DNA of 64,000 nucleotides from Liolophura sinensis (taxonomy: Eukaryota > Mollusca > Polyplacophora > Chitonida > Chitonidae). How positions within the stretch are numbered: position 1 is the stretch's first letter; each line of letters begins with the position of its first letter. This document shows, one piece after another, positions 24,074 to 39,000 of this stretch. The notes below the pieces were generated by a model, which worked only from the letters and a program-made list of their open reading frames with translations, made no database searches and was not told where the DNA came from. Made by a program: the position numbers and the translations under genes. The stretch lies in the NCBI RefSeq assembly GCF_032854445.1, contig NC_088306.1, positions 15,743,386 to 15,807,385 of the forward strand, written 5' to 3'.

Positions 24074-27000
24074 CTGATGAATACAACACAAGTCACATAC
24101 AAACCGTCTGCATTTTGTTTTACTATGCAGTTTTCAATACAAAACTGGAAAATCCAGTCCAGAGACATTGTTTGCACACAGGTATTTCAAAAGCATTGGA
24201 ACTGGACAGTTTACAAATAGAGAGGCTGAAAACCCAAATACCTTTCCCATCTCAACGGGAAACTCGAGGACGAGCTACACAGGTCCCAGTTGCAGTAGAA
24301 CACATTATTTTCTTCTGTGATGTTGTTGCATTGCTTGTCTACTTCACATATGCTCAGCCCACATGCTTCAATAATTGTGTTTAACAAAGACAACAACAAA
24401 AGAGTTCATAGCCTTGGACCGTTTTTGTTAAAGACTGAGTTTTATGAGGTCTCTATTGTCCTTTGATATGTCATCGTTTGGAATTGGTAACATTTGTTTT
24501 TTGGTTTTTTTTCCTGTTATCTATGCAGGCGTACATGTTGTCACAACTAATGATGTTGGTACTTTTAACCTTCTTCCATATACTTACGTCTATTGCCGAC
24601 GATCCGCTCTAGTTTGTAGGTGCGCAAGCTGCCGCACTCCACTGCAATGTTTGGTCCCAGCTCGCTGAGGTCCTTCATGGGTGGGATACGAACGCGGTAC
24701 TTATGACGGACAATCACAGCATCCGGCACATAGTACCCACTCTGCAGAAATAAACATACAACATGACTGACCACCAGTGTGACTAAGTTTTCACTGATTC
24801 CCATACGCCAGAGCCCATTATAATCAAACATCTTAAGTCAAAAATTCAAATACAGCTACAAATAGAACTGTTTGCTCTAGAAAGCTACAACTTGTAAACT
24901 GATTCTTTATTGCAGAATGTACCAACCACAATTTAAGCCCTTTCCTTTGCTGATTTTGGCTTTTTAAGGATTTACAAATTATGATTTAAGTCTTAAGTTG
25001 GCTGATAAATACACCTCCAGAAAGCATTTTTTGTCTTGAATGAAAAGTGTAAATCTGAAACACAATCATTGATTTCAATGCTTTTGGTGAACATTCCTAC
25101 AGTGGTTCAAGAACAATACAACCTATACAACATTATCATGACACACTTAAGTAGCAGTCTTGTACAGAGAGAAAAACTTAAAGTTTGTGTAAATCTAAAT
25201 GGGATAAATAACATATATGGTGACCAATTATATCACTGTTCACAAACAATGCTACAAGGACCACTGTAATGTGGTAGTCATGAAAAGCAGTCGAGAGAGA
25301 CAACTTTAAATTCTGAATGTACCGACATACTGAGATAAAATTTAAAATGAATTCATTGGAATTATTAAAATGCAGTGTATCATTGTGAGCAAACAAACAA
25401 GGAGTAAAAATCTGTGTCAGTAATATAAGACATAAGAAGTTGTCAGTATACTTTAAACTATCTGCCATGCTGCATTCCTTTTATCAATCTCAACTTCAGA
25501 CACTGGATCTGACCTGCAGAAGTTGGTGCTGATTAAATGACCAGATTGGCATGTTCTGTGATTTATTATAGGATTGTCCAGTTTACATCAAAGCTGAAGG
25601 CAAAACCAGTTTATTTCCTTATTGCGAAGAAGTTTAGTTACCTTTGCAATTGAATGTTTGTTTCTCTGTGTAGGATAAAACATTGCCTAGTTGTCATGGA
25701 TTTACAGAAAATCCCATGTACTATTAATTATACGATGAAATTTAATCTCCAACAATACTTTTATTATTTTTTTTTTCCTTATTCATGTACAATTTGTGTG
25801 ATTAAAGTCCTGTCAGACTACCTAAATTCTAAAAACGTAAAAGTTCTCGCCTTACCCTCAGTTTCCATATCAGGTCAATCCAGTCCTTAGGGGGCGCCAC
25901 TAGGGTCCTGTTCAGATGCATCACGAAACATCGCTGCTTGTCTCGGTCCACAATGGCAGTGAAGTTCTGCAAATACCATGTTAAACATATTACATACAAC
26001 TTACATACTGGACTACAACATAGTTCTGCAGAAATTTGGAAATCAAATGCAAACGTATAAGATTTGATCTTACAGTATTAAATGTATGTGTTCAATGTGG
26101 AACTAATGGCTGTTATACAGACACATCTAAAACCACACTGCTGCAATAGGCCTCCTCTGAATTACCTCCCTTGTTATACCACGGCCATTATGACGTAACA
26201 GGCGTTTGAGGCATGAAACTGCGAGAAGTGGGACCTCACCTATTAAAGCATGCAGTATGTACAAGTAGCTCATGTCACAATAGTGACAAATACTTTCTGG
26301 GCAACAGAATGTAAAAACGCAAGTCTCACAAACGTCGCAAGATCTTTAATGAAGTCCATTTTTTTCCCATTGAAACTGTCTACTGTATTTAATTAGCACA
26401 ACGATTTAAACATTACCTCTGAATTTTGCAAAATTAAAATCTGTCATAAAGCTAGGTCTTCCAATAGTTCCTGCCCCTTTATCTCCACGACTTGCCATTA
26501 GCCATTTCCTGATGTCCCACCAAACCACAGCTTACTCCTTACAACCCACTTTGTAAACAGCAGTGACCTCAAGGGAGGTGCAACGGGTATCTAGAAGGAC
26601 ACATACTTACACTTTCAAAATCATGCAGTACCAGTGCCTTTTCGCACTCATCAAACTCCGGCACCTCAATCTTCTCCAGTCTGTTGTTGGTCACTTCTAC
26701 TGACTCGCTCATGTAACGATACTTCTTCTGCTTGTGATTTTTCTGCTCCTTCATGCGATGGTATTCTGACTTGGGTTGTCCGTCCTGTTCTAGCTCAAAT
26801 TCACTTTGGTCATAATATCTCACTCCATATACACCATAGGTAGCCTGCAAATGGCAATGAATCAATGATAGTGATCAAAACCAGCCTTAAATGCTCTACC
26901 ACATGTACATACCCCATCCCGATGTCACCAAACCAATGTTGATAGCCACACTTCATACCCACCAAAAGTAACATGCAAATCTGAATGAATCAATCAATGA

Positions 27001-30000
27001 CAGTGATCAAAACCAGCCTTAAACATTCTATCACATGTACATACTCCATCCTGATGTCACCAAAACAATGCTGAAAGTCACACTCCATACACACCATATG
27101 TAGCCTGCAACTGGCAATAAATCAATGACAGTGATCAAAACCATGCTCCTTCATGCGATGGTATTCTGACTTGGGTTGTCCGTCCTGTTCTAGCTCAAAT
27201 TCACTTTGGTCATAATATCTCACTCCATATACACCAAAAGTAGCAATAGCATGCAAATGGCAATTAATCAATGACAGTGATCAAATCCAGCCTTAAACGC
27301 TCTAGCACATGTACATACTCCATCCTGATGTCACCAAAACAATGCTGAAAGCCATACTTCATACCCACCAAAACTGGTCTACAACTGACAATAAATCAAT
27401 GACAGTGATCAAAACCAGCCTTAAACGCTTTAGCACATGTACATACCCCATCCCGATGTCACCAAAACAATGCTGAAAGCCACAATTAAAACACACCAAA
27501 GGTACCCTACAACTGGCAATGAATCAATGACAATGATCAAAACCAGCCTTAAACGCTCTACCACATGTACATACTCCATCCTAATGTCACCAAACCAATG
27601 TTGAAAGCCACACTTCATACACACCAAAAGTAGCATGCAAATCTGAATGAATCAATCACAGTGATCAAAACCAGCCTTAAATGTTCTACCTACAACTGGC
27701 AATGAATCAATGACAATGATCAAAACCAGCCTTAAACGCTCTGCCACATGTACATACTCCATCCCAATGTCACCAAATCAATGTTGAAAGCCACAATTAA
27801 AACACACCAAAGGTACCCTACAACTGGCAATGAATCAATGACAATGATCAAAACCAGCCTTAAACACTCTACCACATGTACATACTCCATCCCAATGTCA
27901 CCAAACCAATGTTGAAAGCCACACTTCATACACACCAAAGTAGCATGCAAATCTGAATGAATCAATCAATGACAGTGATCAAAACCAGCCTTAAACACTC
28001 TACCACATGTACATACTCCATCCTAATGTCACCAAACCAATGTTGAAAGCCACACTTCATACACACCAAAGTAGCATGCAAATCTGAATGAATCAATCAA
28101 TGACAGTGATCAAAACCAGCCTTAAACACTCTACCACATGTACATACTCCATCCTAATGTCACCAAACCAATGTTGAAAGCCACACTTCATACACACCAA
28201 AGTAGCATGCAAATCTGAATGAATCAATCAATGACAGTGATCAAAACCAGCCTTAAATGTTCTACCTACAACTGGCAATGAATCAATGACAATGATAAAA
28301 ACCAGCCTTAAACGCTCTGCCACATGTACATACTCCATCCTAATGTCACCAAACCAATGATAAAGTTCACACCATAGGTACAAGTACCTATGATCCAAAC
28401 CAGCCATAAACCATCTGGCAAGTCTGGTACAAATGTACATCGTACTACATCCGGGTGTAGCTAAAATAAAGGTGAAAGTCACACTCCATGCAACACACAC
28501 GTGCAAGTGAAGAGGAGATATCCAAGGCACCTGGAGAAATTTTCTTTACTGCCTTCCAACATGTACATGTGTAAGCAAGACAAATGTAAAATAAACATTT
28601 TAAGAAGCCTATTCTTCCATAATAAAAGTAAACCAAAATGCACACAAAACATCAACGATGGAACATCCCATTCGTAGCATTGTGTTTTACATGTATATTT
28701 TTGTTTTATTCCTTTCGGTATTATTAGCTTTTAGACTGAATTTTTCCAAATTATCTTATGTTTCAGAAAATCATTATGTGAGGCTTCCAATCAACAACCC
28801 TGAATGTCATCGTATATGACACAAATTCTTCACCTCAGCATTATACACAAGCACCAAGTTTAAAATACCTCCGTAACTAAAAATAAACAAACCAGCACAC
28901 GAAGACTTTATACATGAATGTTCGATTCATTTCCACATACTGTTTCCTGTAGATCTTATATTGTATAGCATAATCAGAAGTCGCTAGTCACACACATCTA
29001 TGTACAGACATACGTGTGCACTGGCCTTAATTCTTCTAAAATTTGGGACAGACATTAGTAGTGTTGAAAGTAGACTATTACAATTCTTTACCACCCTTTT
29101 GGAACAGTTAAGATATGAGTATGTTATTTATTAGATTGTCTGACCAGGTGAGAAAAAAGAAACTCAATATTTCTGCTAGAATTACATACATATTGGCTAA
29201 AATGGGTACACCAGGTGTCCCAAATAGGATAAGAAATACGGTAGTGTGCAGTTTATAGTATTTATTGTGTAACATTCATATTAAAACTACATGTAAACAC
29301 TACACATCTGATGAACCAGTACTTTTTGACGTACATGTACTACTAGGCAATCCTAACAAATATTTCTTATTGGTCATAACCTGACAACCTATCACAAAAA
29401 TTAGGTTTCATGGTACCTAGGAAATTCTTTTTTTATTATTTATCCTATTATTCTGTCTAATGAAACAGATAGGGATTTTAAAGAATTAGATTTCATCATA
29501 CATGTAAACATGCAGAGAATAATACATGTAGGCTTAGGTTATACACATGTAGAGTTCTACATGTATCCACATCCCAATAAAAACTTTAGTTAGTTATCTT
29601 TTTAAAGGATCTGTTGCGTTACATATACCAAACTGAAACAAACATATTTTTAATGATGGCCACAGTAATGTCAAGCCACAGCATACAGTGTGTTGGTTAT
29701 GAATAAGGTGCATGAATGTTACAGGAGAATGTCAGGTTGACTAGCATGGACTGGGACTGCTGACAACAAATGCTGGGTTACGGCATGTAAACAACAGACT
29801 AAAACATGCTCTTACAGCAGGACCTATAATCAATGTATGTTAGCATTCTTTACAGGCTTGTACAATGTACGGTGCATGCATGGCTGTTATATAAACAGCA
29901 ATTGTATGGGCAGTATGTTGAGTCATGTACATGTATACACATACCTACCTAATGGCCCTTTCATGTACTCGTGTTATGTTAATACATGGCTTGCATAATA

Positions 30001-33000
30001 TCTGCACAAAGTGTAACAGACCCTATATTATGCTAATAAGTGTATACGCAGTGTAACAAACCTGGTGTTATGTTAATAACTGAACGCATAGTGTAACAGA
30101 ACAGGTATTATGCTAACAGGTGTCCCACATAGTGCAACAGAATGTATTATGTTATTACGTGTACATGCAGTGTAACAGAATGTATTATGTTATTATGTGT
30201 ACACGTGGTGTAACAGAATGTATTATGTTATTATGTGTACACGTGGTGTAACAGAATGTATTATGCTAACATGTGTACACAGTGTAACAGGACCTGTATA
30301 ATGGTAATACGTGTTCATGCACATGATCGTGTATGTGCACGTAAGTTACATTACACAGCAAACTGCTACAAATGTACATGTTTCTGAAATCTCCCAGTTT
30401 CTTCTGATGCTTTACTTCGCTGGCAGGCCATTTAAAGTTGGTTGCCACGATCCTTAGTGCGGCCATACCTGGGAAGGTCTGCCAGAAACCTGCAGATGGT
30501 CATGGGATTTCCTGGGCTCTGCCCAGTTTCCTCCCACTATAAATGATGTTGGCCATCATCGTATATCAACGTATTGAAGTGAAATATTCTTGAGATCGGC
30601 ATAAAAACACCAATCAAATAAATAAATCCTTAGTTCAGTATCCAGTAACATAAAAAATTTCCCATGATAAGGTTGTACATTTTACCTCATTCTGACAGTT
30701 CTACTGATCTTAGAAAGGTGTATTAAAGTTCATTTGCAAGGTAGGATGATTTAAACAATAAAATTTCCTGACATTTTATTTTAAGTTTCTAAAAATGCAC
30801 TTTTTATTATTAAATTTTAGGTTATTTACTGTATGTACTGTCAGATAAAAGATATTCTTAGTAAGCTTCCTACATCATAAACATTTTGCTGAGTGTAAAT
30901 GTAACTTTTGCAACTTCTGGAAAATGTGCGGAAAACGGTTTGTTTTCTGCCTCAGCCTCAGCATTAGCCTGCCACAAGGTGTACAAGGTACAAGTATGTC
31001 CCATAAGGACACATCACAACATTCACTGATGATACCCCACTGGATGCCTTACTCGTAACTCAGGATTTATTGCCTTGGGCAGTAATTCAATGAGTGAAGC
31101 TAACAAATGCTTTGGCATTATTCCAGCAAAACTGCACAATGTACATATACAGAAAACCTCTATGCTGACATCATACAGTAATCTGAACCTGTGTCATTCA
31201 ACATCACATCGGGCTACTTGTTGTAGAGAACTTTATAGAGAAGACTTTGTTCTGGAGGGTGTACTAGTTATCAAAAGGATTGACAGCATTCTAAACATAC
31301 CTTGTGCAGAATCTGAAATCTTTATTATTAAACTGGAGTGTCATTACGCTTCTTTAAATTTTCTTAATGGTCTGCCATTTAAAAGTTGCATCTCCGGCTT
31401 GACCACACAATCTATCAGTCTATCATTCAGGGAGATACAGTCAATTTAAATATGCTTATTTAAAATGTCTTTCATCCGACACTCAAAAATTATTTCAACA
31501 ACACTCACATTTACATGACGTATGAGCAAATAGTAAAATTTGGCTGAAGTTCCCCAAATATGAAAGATCTTAATAGTTAAATACCAAAGTTTTTGGGTTA
31601 GCCCCCACTTACATGTATGCCCTCTTCAAAATTAGGGGTAGAAAATGTAGAGTAACATCGGTACATGTACACTGTTTTTAACTTGAAGTATGTTCTTTTG
31701 AAGAGCTTCATGATTCTTTCGAGTCGGTGAAGTTGATGATAAAACTTCCAAAATTCATGATCATTACATTTTGTGTCCTTACAAACTAGTAAACCTTCAC
31801 CATTGCTGCTCTCAATGCATCTAAAGGTCCTCAGGGTTATCCGACATTTAGTTGTGGTCTGCCATTTAAAAGTTGCATCTCCGGCTTGACCACACAATCT
31901 ATTAGTCTATCATTCAGGGAGATACAGTAAGTGATGATGTAGGTATGGCTATAAACTGACTGACCTTGTTTACCAAGTGTCTATACAGGTACACAATATC
32001 TAAAGTACAGTTAGTAAGTTGTGATGTTGGTATGGCTATAAACTGACTGACCTTGTTTACCAAGTGTCTATACAGGTACACAATATCTAAAGTACAGTTA
32101 GTAAGTTGTGATGTTGGTATGCCTATAAACTGACTGACCTTGTTTACCAAGTGTCTATACAGGTACACAATATCTAAAGTACAGTTAGTAAGTTGTGATG
32201 TAGGTATGGCTATAAACTGACTGACCTTCTTTACCAAGTGTCTATACAGGGACAGTGTCTATACAGGGACACAATATCTAAAGTACAGTTAGTATGTTGT
32301 GATGTAGGTATGGCTATAAACTGGCTGACCTTCTTTACCAAGTGCCTATACAGGGACACAATATCTAAAGTACAGTTAATAAGTTATGATGTAGGTATGG
32401 CTATAAACTGACTGAGCTTGTTTACCAAGTGTCTATACAGGTACACAATATCTAAAGTACAGTTAGTAAGTTGTGATGTTGGTATATCTAGCTGACTGAC
32501 CTTGTTTACCAAGTGTCTATACAGGGACACAATATGTAAAGTACAGTTAGTAGGTTGTGATGTTGGTATATCTAGCTGACTGACCTTGTTTACCAAGTGT
32601 CTATACAAGTACACAATAAAGTAAAGTACAGTTAGTAAGTTGTGATGTTGGTATATCTAGCTGACTGACCTTGTTTACCAAGTGTCTATACAGGGACACA
32701 ATATCTAAAGTACAGTTAGTAGGTTGTGATGTTGGTATATCTAGCTGACTGACCTTGTTTACCAAGTGTCTATACAAGTACACAATAAAGTAAAGTACAG
32801 TTAGTAAGTTGTGATGTTGGTATGGCTATAAACTGACTGACCTTGTTTACCAAGTGTCTATACAGGTACATACTATCTAAAGTACAGTTAGTAGGTTGTG
32901 ATATTGGTATATCTAGCTGACTGACCTTGTTTACCAAGTGTCTATACAGGTACATAATATCTAAAGTACAGTTAGTAGGTTGTGATATTGGTATATCTAG

Positions 33001-36000
33001 CTGACTGACCTTGTATTCCAGGACAAGGTGTCTGTACAGGTACATAACATCTAAAGTACCGTTAGTAAGTTGTGATGTTGGTATGGCTATAAACTGACTG
33101 ACCTTGTTTACCAAGTATCTATACAGGTACACAATATCTAAAGAACAGTTAGTAAGTTGTGATGTAGGTATGGCTATAAACTGACTGACCTTGCTTACCA
33201 AGTATCTATACAGGTACACAATATCTAAAGAACAGTTAGTAAGTTGTGATGTAGGTATGGCTATAAACTGACTGACCTTGTTGACCAAGTGTCTATACAG
33301 GTACACAATATCTAAAGTACCGTTAGTAAGTTGTGATGTTGGTATGGCTATAAACTGACTGACCTTGTTTACCAAGTGTCTATACAGGTACATAATATCT
33401 AAAGTACAGTTAGTAGGTTGTGATATTGGTATATCTAGCTGACTGACCTTGTATTCCAGGACAAGGTGTCTGTACAGGTACATAACATCTAAAGTACCGT
33501 TAGTAAGTTGTGATGTTGGTATATCTAGCTGACTGACCTTGTGTTCCAGGACGAGGTGTCTGTACAGGTACATACTATCTAAAGTACAGTTAGTAGGTTG
33601 TGATGTTGGTATATCTAGCTGACTGACCTTGTGTTCCAGGACGAGGTGTCTGTACAGGTACATACTATCTAAAGTACAGTTAGTAGGTTGTAATGTTGGT
33701 ATATCTAGCTGACTGACCTTGTGTTCCAGGACGAGGTGTCTGTACAGGTACATACTATCTAAAGTACAGTTAGTAGGTTGTAATGTTGGTATATCTAGCT
33801 GACTGACCTTGTGTTCCAGGTGTCTATAAAAGTACATAATATCTAAAGTACAGTTAACTGACTTACCTTGTGTTCCAGGTGTCTGTAAAGGTAGATACCT
33901 CCAATGATCCCAGCTGCCATGACAACCAGTGCTAGGAACACCACGATGACATTTGCACAGGCACGGGAACGGCGAGGTCGCACGAAGATGTATGCAGGCG
34001 TTTGGGGTGCAGCCTCTTTGTTCTCATCAGTCTACAGAAAAAACAAACAAACAATCTGTGAACAATAAAGTTTGACTTCAGTTAGAATCACTTTTGAGAT
34101 GGAGCACTAGAAATTACATGTACATGTACATGTATACATGGAAGCCTCTGTGGTTCAGTTGGTTAGCGCGCTAGCCCCTCACCAATGCAGACACTGTGAG
34201 TTCAAGTCCAACTCATGCTGGCTTCCTCTCCGGCTGTACGTAGGAAGGTCTGCCAGCAACCTGTGGATGGTCATGAGTCCGCCGGGCTCTGCCCAATTTC
34301 CTCACACCATAATTCTGGCCGCGGTCGAATAAGTGAAATATTCTTACGACGTAAAACACCAATCAAATAAGTAAATAAAATAAACATACATACTTAAAAA
34401 CCTTTACTTTTACCTTTGCCTTTATTCACTTGGAGCTTCAGTATGACATCATATGCAGAGGAATGTAAAAGCTTACTGTTCATGACATGTATTATGACGT
34501 AATACGGCTAAACTCAGATTGGAACATCATGAAACAAACATTTCTTTTTCCACATCATAGCATCTAAGTGTAAAACATCAAAAATGGAAGAAGAAAAAAA
34601 AGCGATATCCATAAATTGTGCGAAGTAGCACGTTATTCACTGAAGGAAATTCTGATAGTTCACCTTTACATTATAGACCATAGAAGTCAATCTGACGTAA
34701 ACAAACACAAATTCTTTTAATTATAGAAATAAACGGCATGAAATGACATCATTCGGGGAGGTGAATGTACCGTCTTGTGTGTTGCGTGCTACACTTGAGA
34801 CTGTTTGAAAGGTCATCACTATTTAACATGTATATTTGCAAACAGCCCACAGCTAAGATTGGGGTAAAACTGAAAAAACCTGGCTACACTGCATACTGAC
34901 AACAAAGTTTGCATCTTCAATGAGATAAACAAATCATGTTAGCATCATTTTCATAATCATCATATGCACATATATCCCACTGTGAAAAGTGCTTTAGTGA
35001 TTGAAAAGGTTGAATATTTATTTAGTCTCTTGTTTTTCTGTCAATTCAGCGGACTCCTGGTACAGTATGTTTAATAACGTTGAGCACTGACATGATTATA
35101 ATACTGACACATTTCTATTGCATTACATTCAGCATTACATAAAAATGCATCACCAAAACAGGGCTAACTTGTTCCCTATACAGACACATGTACATGTTGT
35201 ATATGTATCACACATATACAGTAAGACCGTCACATTTGAAGCATAACAAACATTGGACATAAATCACACAACCTTGTAGAAGCGTGTCCGTCTGGTTTCT
35301 GTGTGTACATTGTATATTAACAGTTATAACGTGTACCTGTCCTATTTTCATGTATATGTATGTACACACACACACAGCAGCTGTCCTGTTTGCCACGAGA
35401 GGACAATTTATTTATTTATTGGATTGGTGTTTTATGCGGTACTCAAGAATATTTCACTTATACAACAGCAGCCAGCCAGGATTATGGTGGGTGGAACCAG
35501 GCAGAGCCCGGGGGGAAACACCCACAACAATCTGCACTTAGATGGCAGATCATCCCACTTATGGCTGGAGAGGAAGCCAGCATGAGCTGGACTTGAACTC
35601 ATACTGGCCGCACTGGTGAGAGGCTCCTGGGTCATTGCGCCCATGTTGGCGTGGTAACCTCCTCGGCCATGGAACGCCCCCCTACTTATTTCAGTCAAAT
35701 TTTTACATATCTACAGGATGACATTTGTGGCTCTGGTAGAATTCATGATTAACTTCCCCATATTGCACACTTAACTACACGTCTCAAAATTAAACACGTG
35801 TCTATCTCTCCCAGTTAGGCGCAATTTCCTTGTGACAGAGCTACAGCTGAAGAGATGACTGCTCTGGGACTTCATTTCTACAATTCTAACATGGAGAAAA
35901 ATAGTTTTATTTTGTGGACAGTTAACAGGTAAAGGAGTTGTGACAACCCAATTGAAAATTTAATTCTGAGCCGTGTTAACCCTCCAGGTATTTACTGTAC

Positions 36001-39000
36001 ATGTTATTAAAAGCTGATGCTTTCTTCAGATGACTGAAGCACATTACACACTGTATGGACACTTTATAAATATACATGATGTACACCTTTTCTTATTACT
36101 AAGTAAGCTAATTATATATTTAATTATTTCATTGATGAAAAGTGACATTTCTTCATCCATGTTCTACTTGTCACATTCAGGGGTACATTAACATGCACTG
36201 TAAGCTTCCAAAGTCTACTCCTTAGAGGGGAAAACAGCTTTATAGAGCTCCATCAACTTGCAGCTGTCAGCATGAAAGTTAGTGCCCTGGACACAGTTCA
36301 CGTTCAAAAGTGTATTAGCTAATACTGGTAGTCATATTTCAGATTCAAGATTTTAGCCAAATTCAGCAGCCAATGCAATTGTCTGATCAGAGTATAAAAG
36401 CAGAAGATGTTCATACTTAATGTACTGCTGTATAATTTTTTTAGGCAAAGTACAAAACTGAAGACTTAGTCTAAACTTACATGTAAATCTTCTTTTATTT
36501 ATATATTTCATTGGCGTTTTACGCAGCCAGTACTCAAGAATATTTCACTAACACAACAGCGACAAGCAGTATGGTGGGAGGGCAGAGCCAAGGGGAAACC
36601 ACAATCTGCAGGTTGCAGTTAAAACTGGTATTACGTCCTCACTTGTAAAACAGTTCTGAACAACCACATGTAGGCCACCCAGCCATTGACCTAGATGTAC
36701 ATTGCGAACACTGTCAAAATAACTACACGCGAAATAAATGTGTACACAGCTATTGCACCCTTGTGATGGACAAAGAGATCAAATTTAATGCTGTAACATA
36801 AATTTGGGTTCTATAGGGGTGCAAAAATTGCGCTGCCCATGGCAATGAATAGAAAATATTCTTCTATCCTGCACACATGCCTGGTTACACAGAAAATGCA
36901 CAGTCACCGAGGTCACCAAGATATGAAAGTGTTCAGTGTTAAATCTCATATTTCATGAATACAGTACTCCACCAATTATTTCTACGAAATTTGCATGAAT
37001 TTAATATGCATCCTACTTCAGATGTGATTTAGAAAGGTGACTCACTGGTGGAAACTCATGTGAAGCGATCTGTGAATTACTGCAAATTTTGTAATTTCCC
37101 GTCATTTTTGCATCAAGTTGGTGTGCATACAGTAGCACGGTGGTTAGTTGGTGAAAAAATTGCAAGAAATATTAGGTGTTTTTCTCTAATCTTTGTTCAC
37201 CAGAAAAAGGCCAATTTACAGTGCACATATTTATGTCATTTATTTGCAGAGTAAAATTTTGAAGGTGTAGGCTCTGGGGTCGGCCAACTTTTAAATAAAG
37301 TTCAAATAAACTGATTGAAAAAAACTGTTTCAGATAATGAAAATAAAGACCGCCTTCTTTTGCACTTAACAATGTCAACAATTTAAATACGCATTATTGC
37401 CGTATGCACCTTCTATAGTATGTCAAATTTTGCTCAAACTGGAAAATCAAGCTATAAACGTCGAGGCTGTTTACACGTGAGGTGTTTTTTCACGAGAAAC
37501 TCCTTCATCCCAGGTGTTTGAATTACAACGATTAATTGGTCATTGATTGTAGAAATCATAACATATTGACACCCTGCTGTGAATCCTCAATATTTACTCA
37601 TCTAATTCTGAGCACCCAGGCTTTAAGTCTACATTGTTTACAGTTACATTTTTTGAAAATAAATGTAGCCTCAGAAGGATAAAACTGAAAATGTCCATTT
37701 CAGTGCCCTTAAAAACAAAAACAGACCAACTGATTGACCTGTAGGAGTGAGTGCTTAAGAGTTTAACCATTTTTCAGTCATATGACGACCAAGCCAGGCC
37801 TCAAATTTAACAAGAAAATGGTCAAGGCCAGTTTGGCGTTGGGTAAGTGTCAAGTGTTTAGGGCATCAAGGCCATTGTGAAAGCCATGGAGGTCAAATAC
37901 ACAGTGATAACCAGGCGATCAAGGTCAAATGCGCAATCATGAGGAGGGATTTCAGCAACCCATAATGACACTGCCTCTTTGTCTTTTATGACTGCTTAAG
38001 AACCTTAAGCTGTATTACGATTGATTGATGTTTAACACTGGACTCACATTTCACTTTCATGACAGCAGTATGGTTTATGGCTGAAGGAAACCAGACAGAG
38101 CCCAGAAGAAACCACCATACAGAACATCTCCATTATGACTGATTGCCATGTGACGGCATGGTTGACAAAAAATAAAGTTTCTCATTGGCGCCATTCCACT
38201 AACCAAATGGTGAAAATATTAAAAACAGTCTTTAGAATCAGAATAAAGTGCTCTGCTTTCAGGCAAGATAGTCTATAATCTATCTCTTTATTTTCCTTTA
38301 ACTAATTATCGTACATGTATATGTATATGTATATGATGAAGGATGATTTTTAAATTCAGCAAAATCCAAATGATCAATATGAATTAGAAAAAAATGCAGG
38401 ACTTGCTCGTGTGAGTCCTGCAGTGGGCTAAAGTTACCATTTACACCTAATAAATACATGAAATGGGGGAGGAGGAGGGGGAGGGCTGTACCTTATTTTT
38501 TATTTGTAGTGGAAAGTTAAGACAACCACATTGTTCTGACATGTGATGGTCGTGTTTAAAGATGTTATCACCACCTTACTGTACTGGTCATTTCCAAGGT
38601 TGCCAAATTAAAGCCAATACAAATGTTGTTGTTGAAATGAAATTAAAGTATATACATTTAAAACAGAAATAATTTACCTGGTTATACGAAAAAAAGCATC
38701 CAGATTTGGGTTCTTTTGTGCTCCTTTTATCCACGTTTTGAATTTAATTTGCTTTAGTCTCTCGTGTGACGGCATTTTCCCAGACGAACAGTTTCACAGA
38801 GCTCTATACTTCATCCTACAGCCACGCCGTGATTCATACATTGCTCCCGCAAAGGAAAGGTAGTATCGGAAACCTTCATGTGTACACACTCACAGTTTAA
38901 CTTAAGAGGGCATGGTTTCCGGATCCAGGCTAGTAAGGCATTGACGTAAATTATTGAAAAGATCAACTTACTGTGAGAGGTAAATGGTGCGAGAACAAAA

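Noticed and set aside
31598..31897. 99-codon - strand frame in ITM2-like intron 2
   Set aside because: No recognisable motif, and it overlaps the right 73-bp direct repeat. No matching splice sites were found.
32770..33837. 355-codon - strand frame as a repeat protein
   Set aside because: It is made of 28-30-codon copies of the ITM2 exon 2 junction including intron sequence. There is no independent start, stop context or domain, so it is treated as an array by-product unless transcripts show otherwise.
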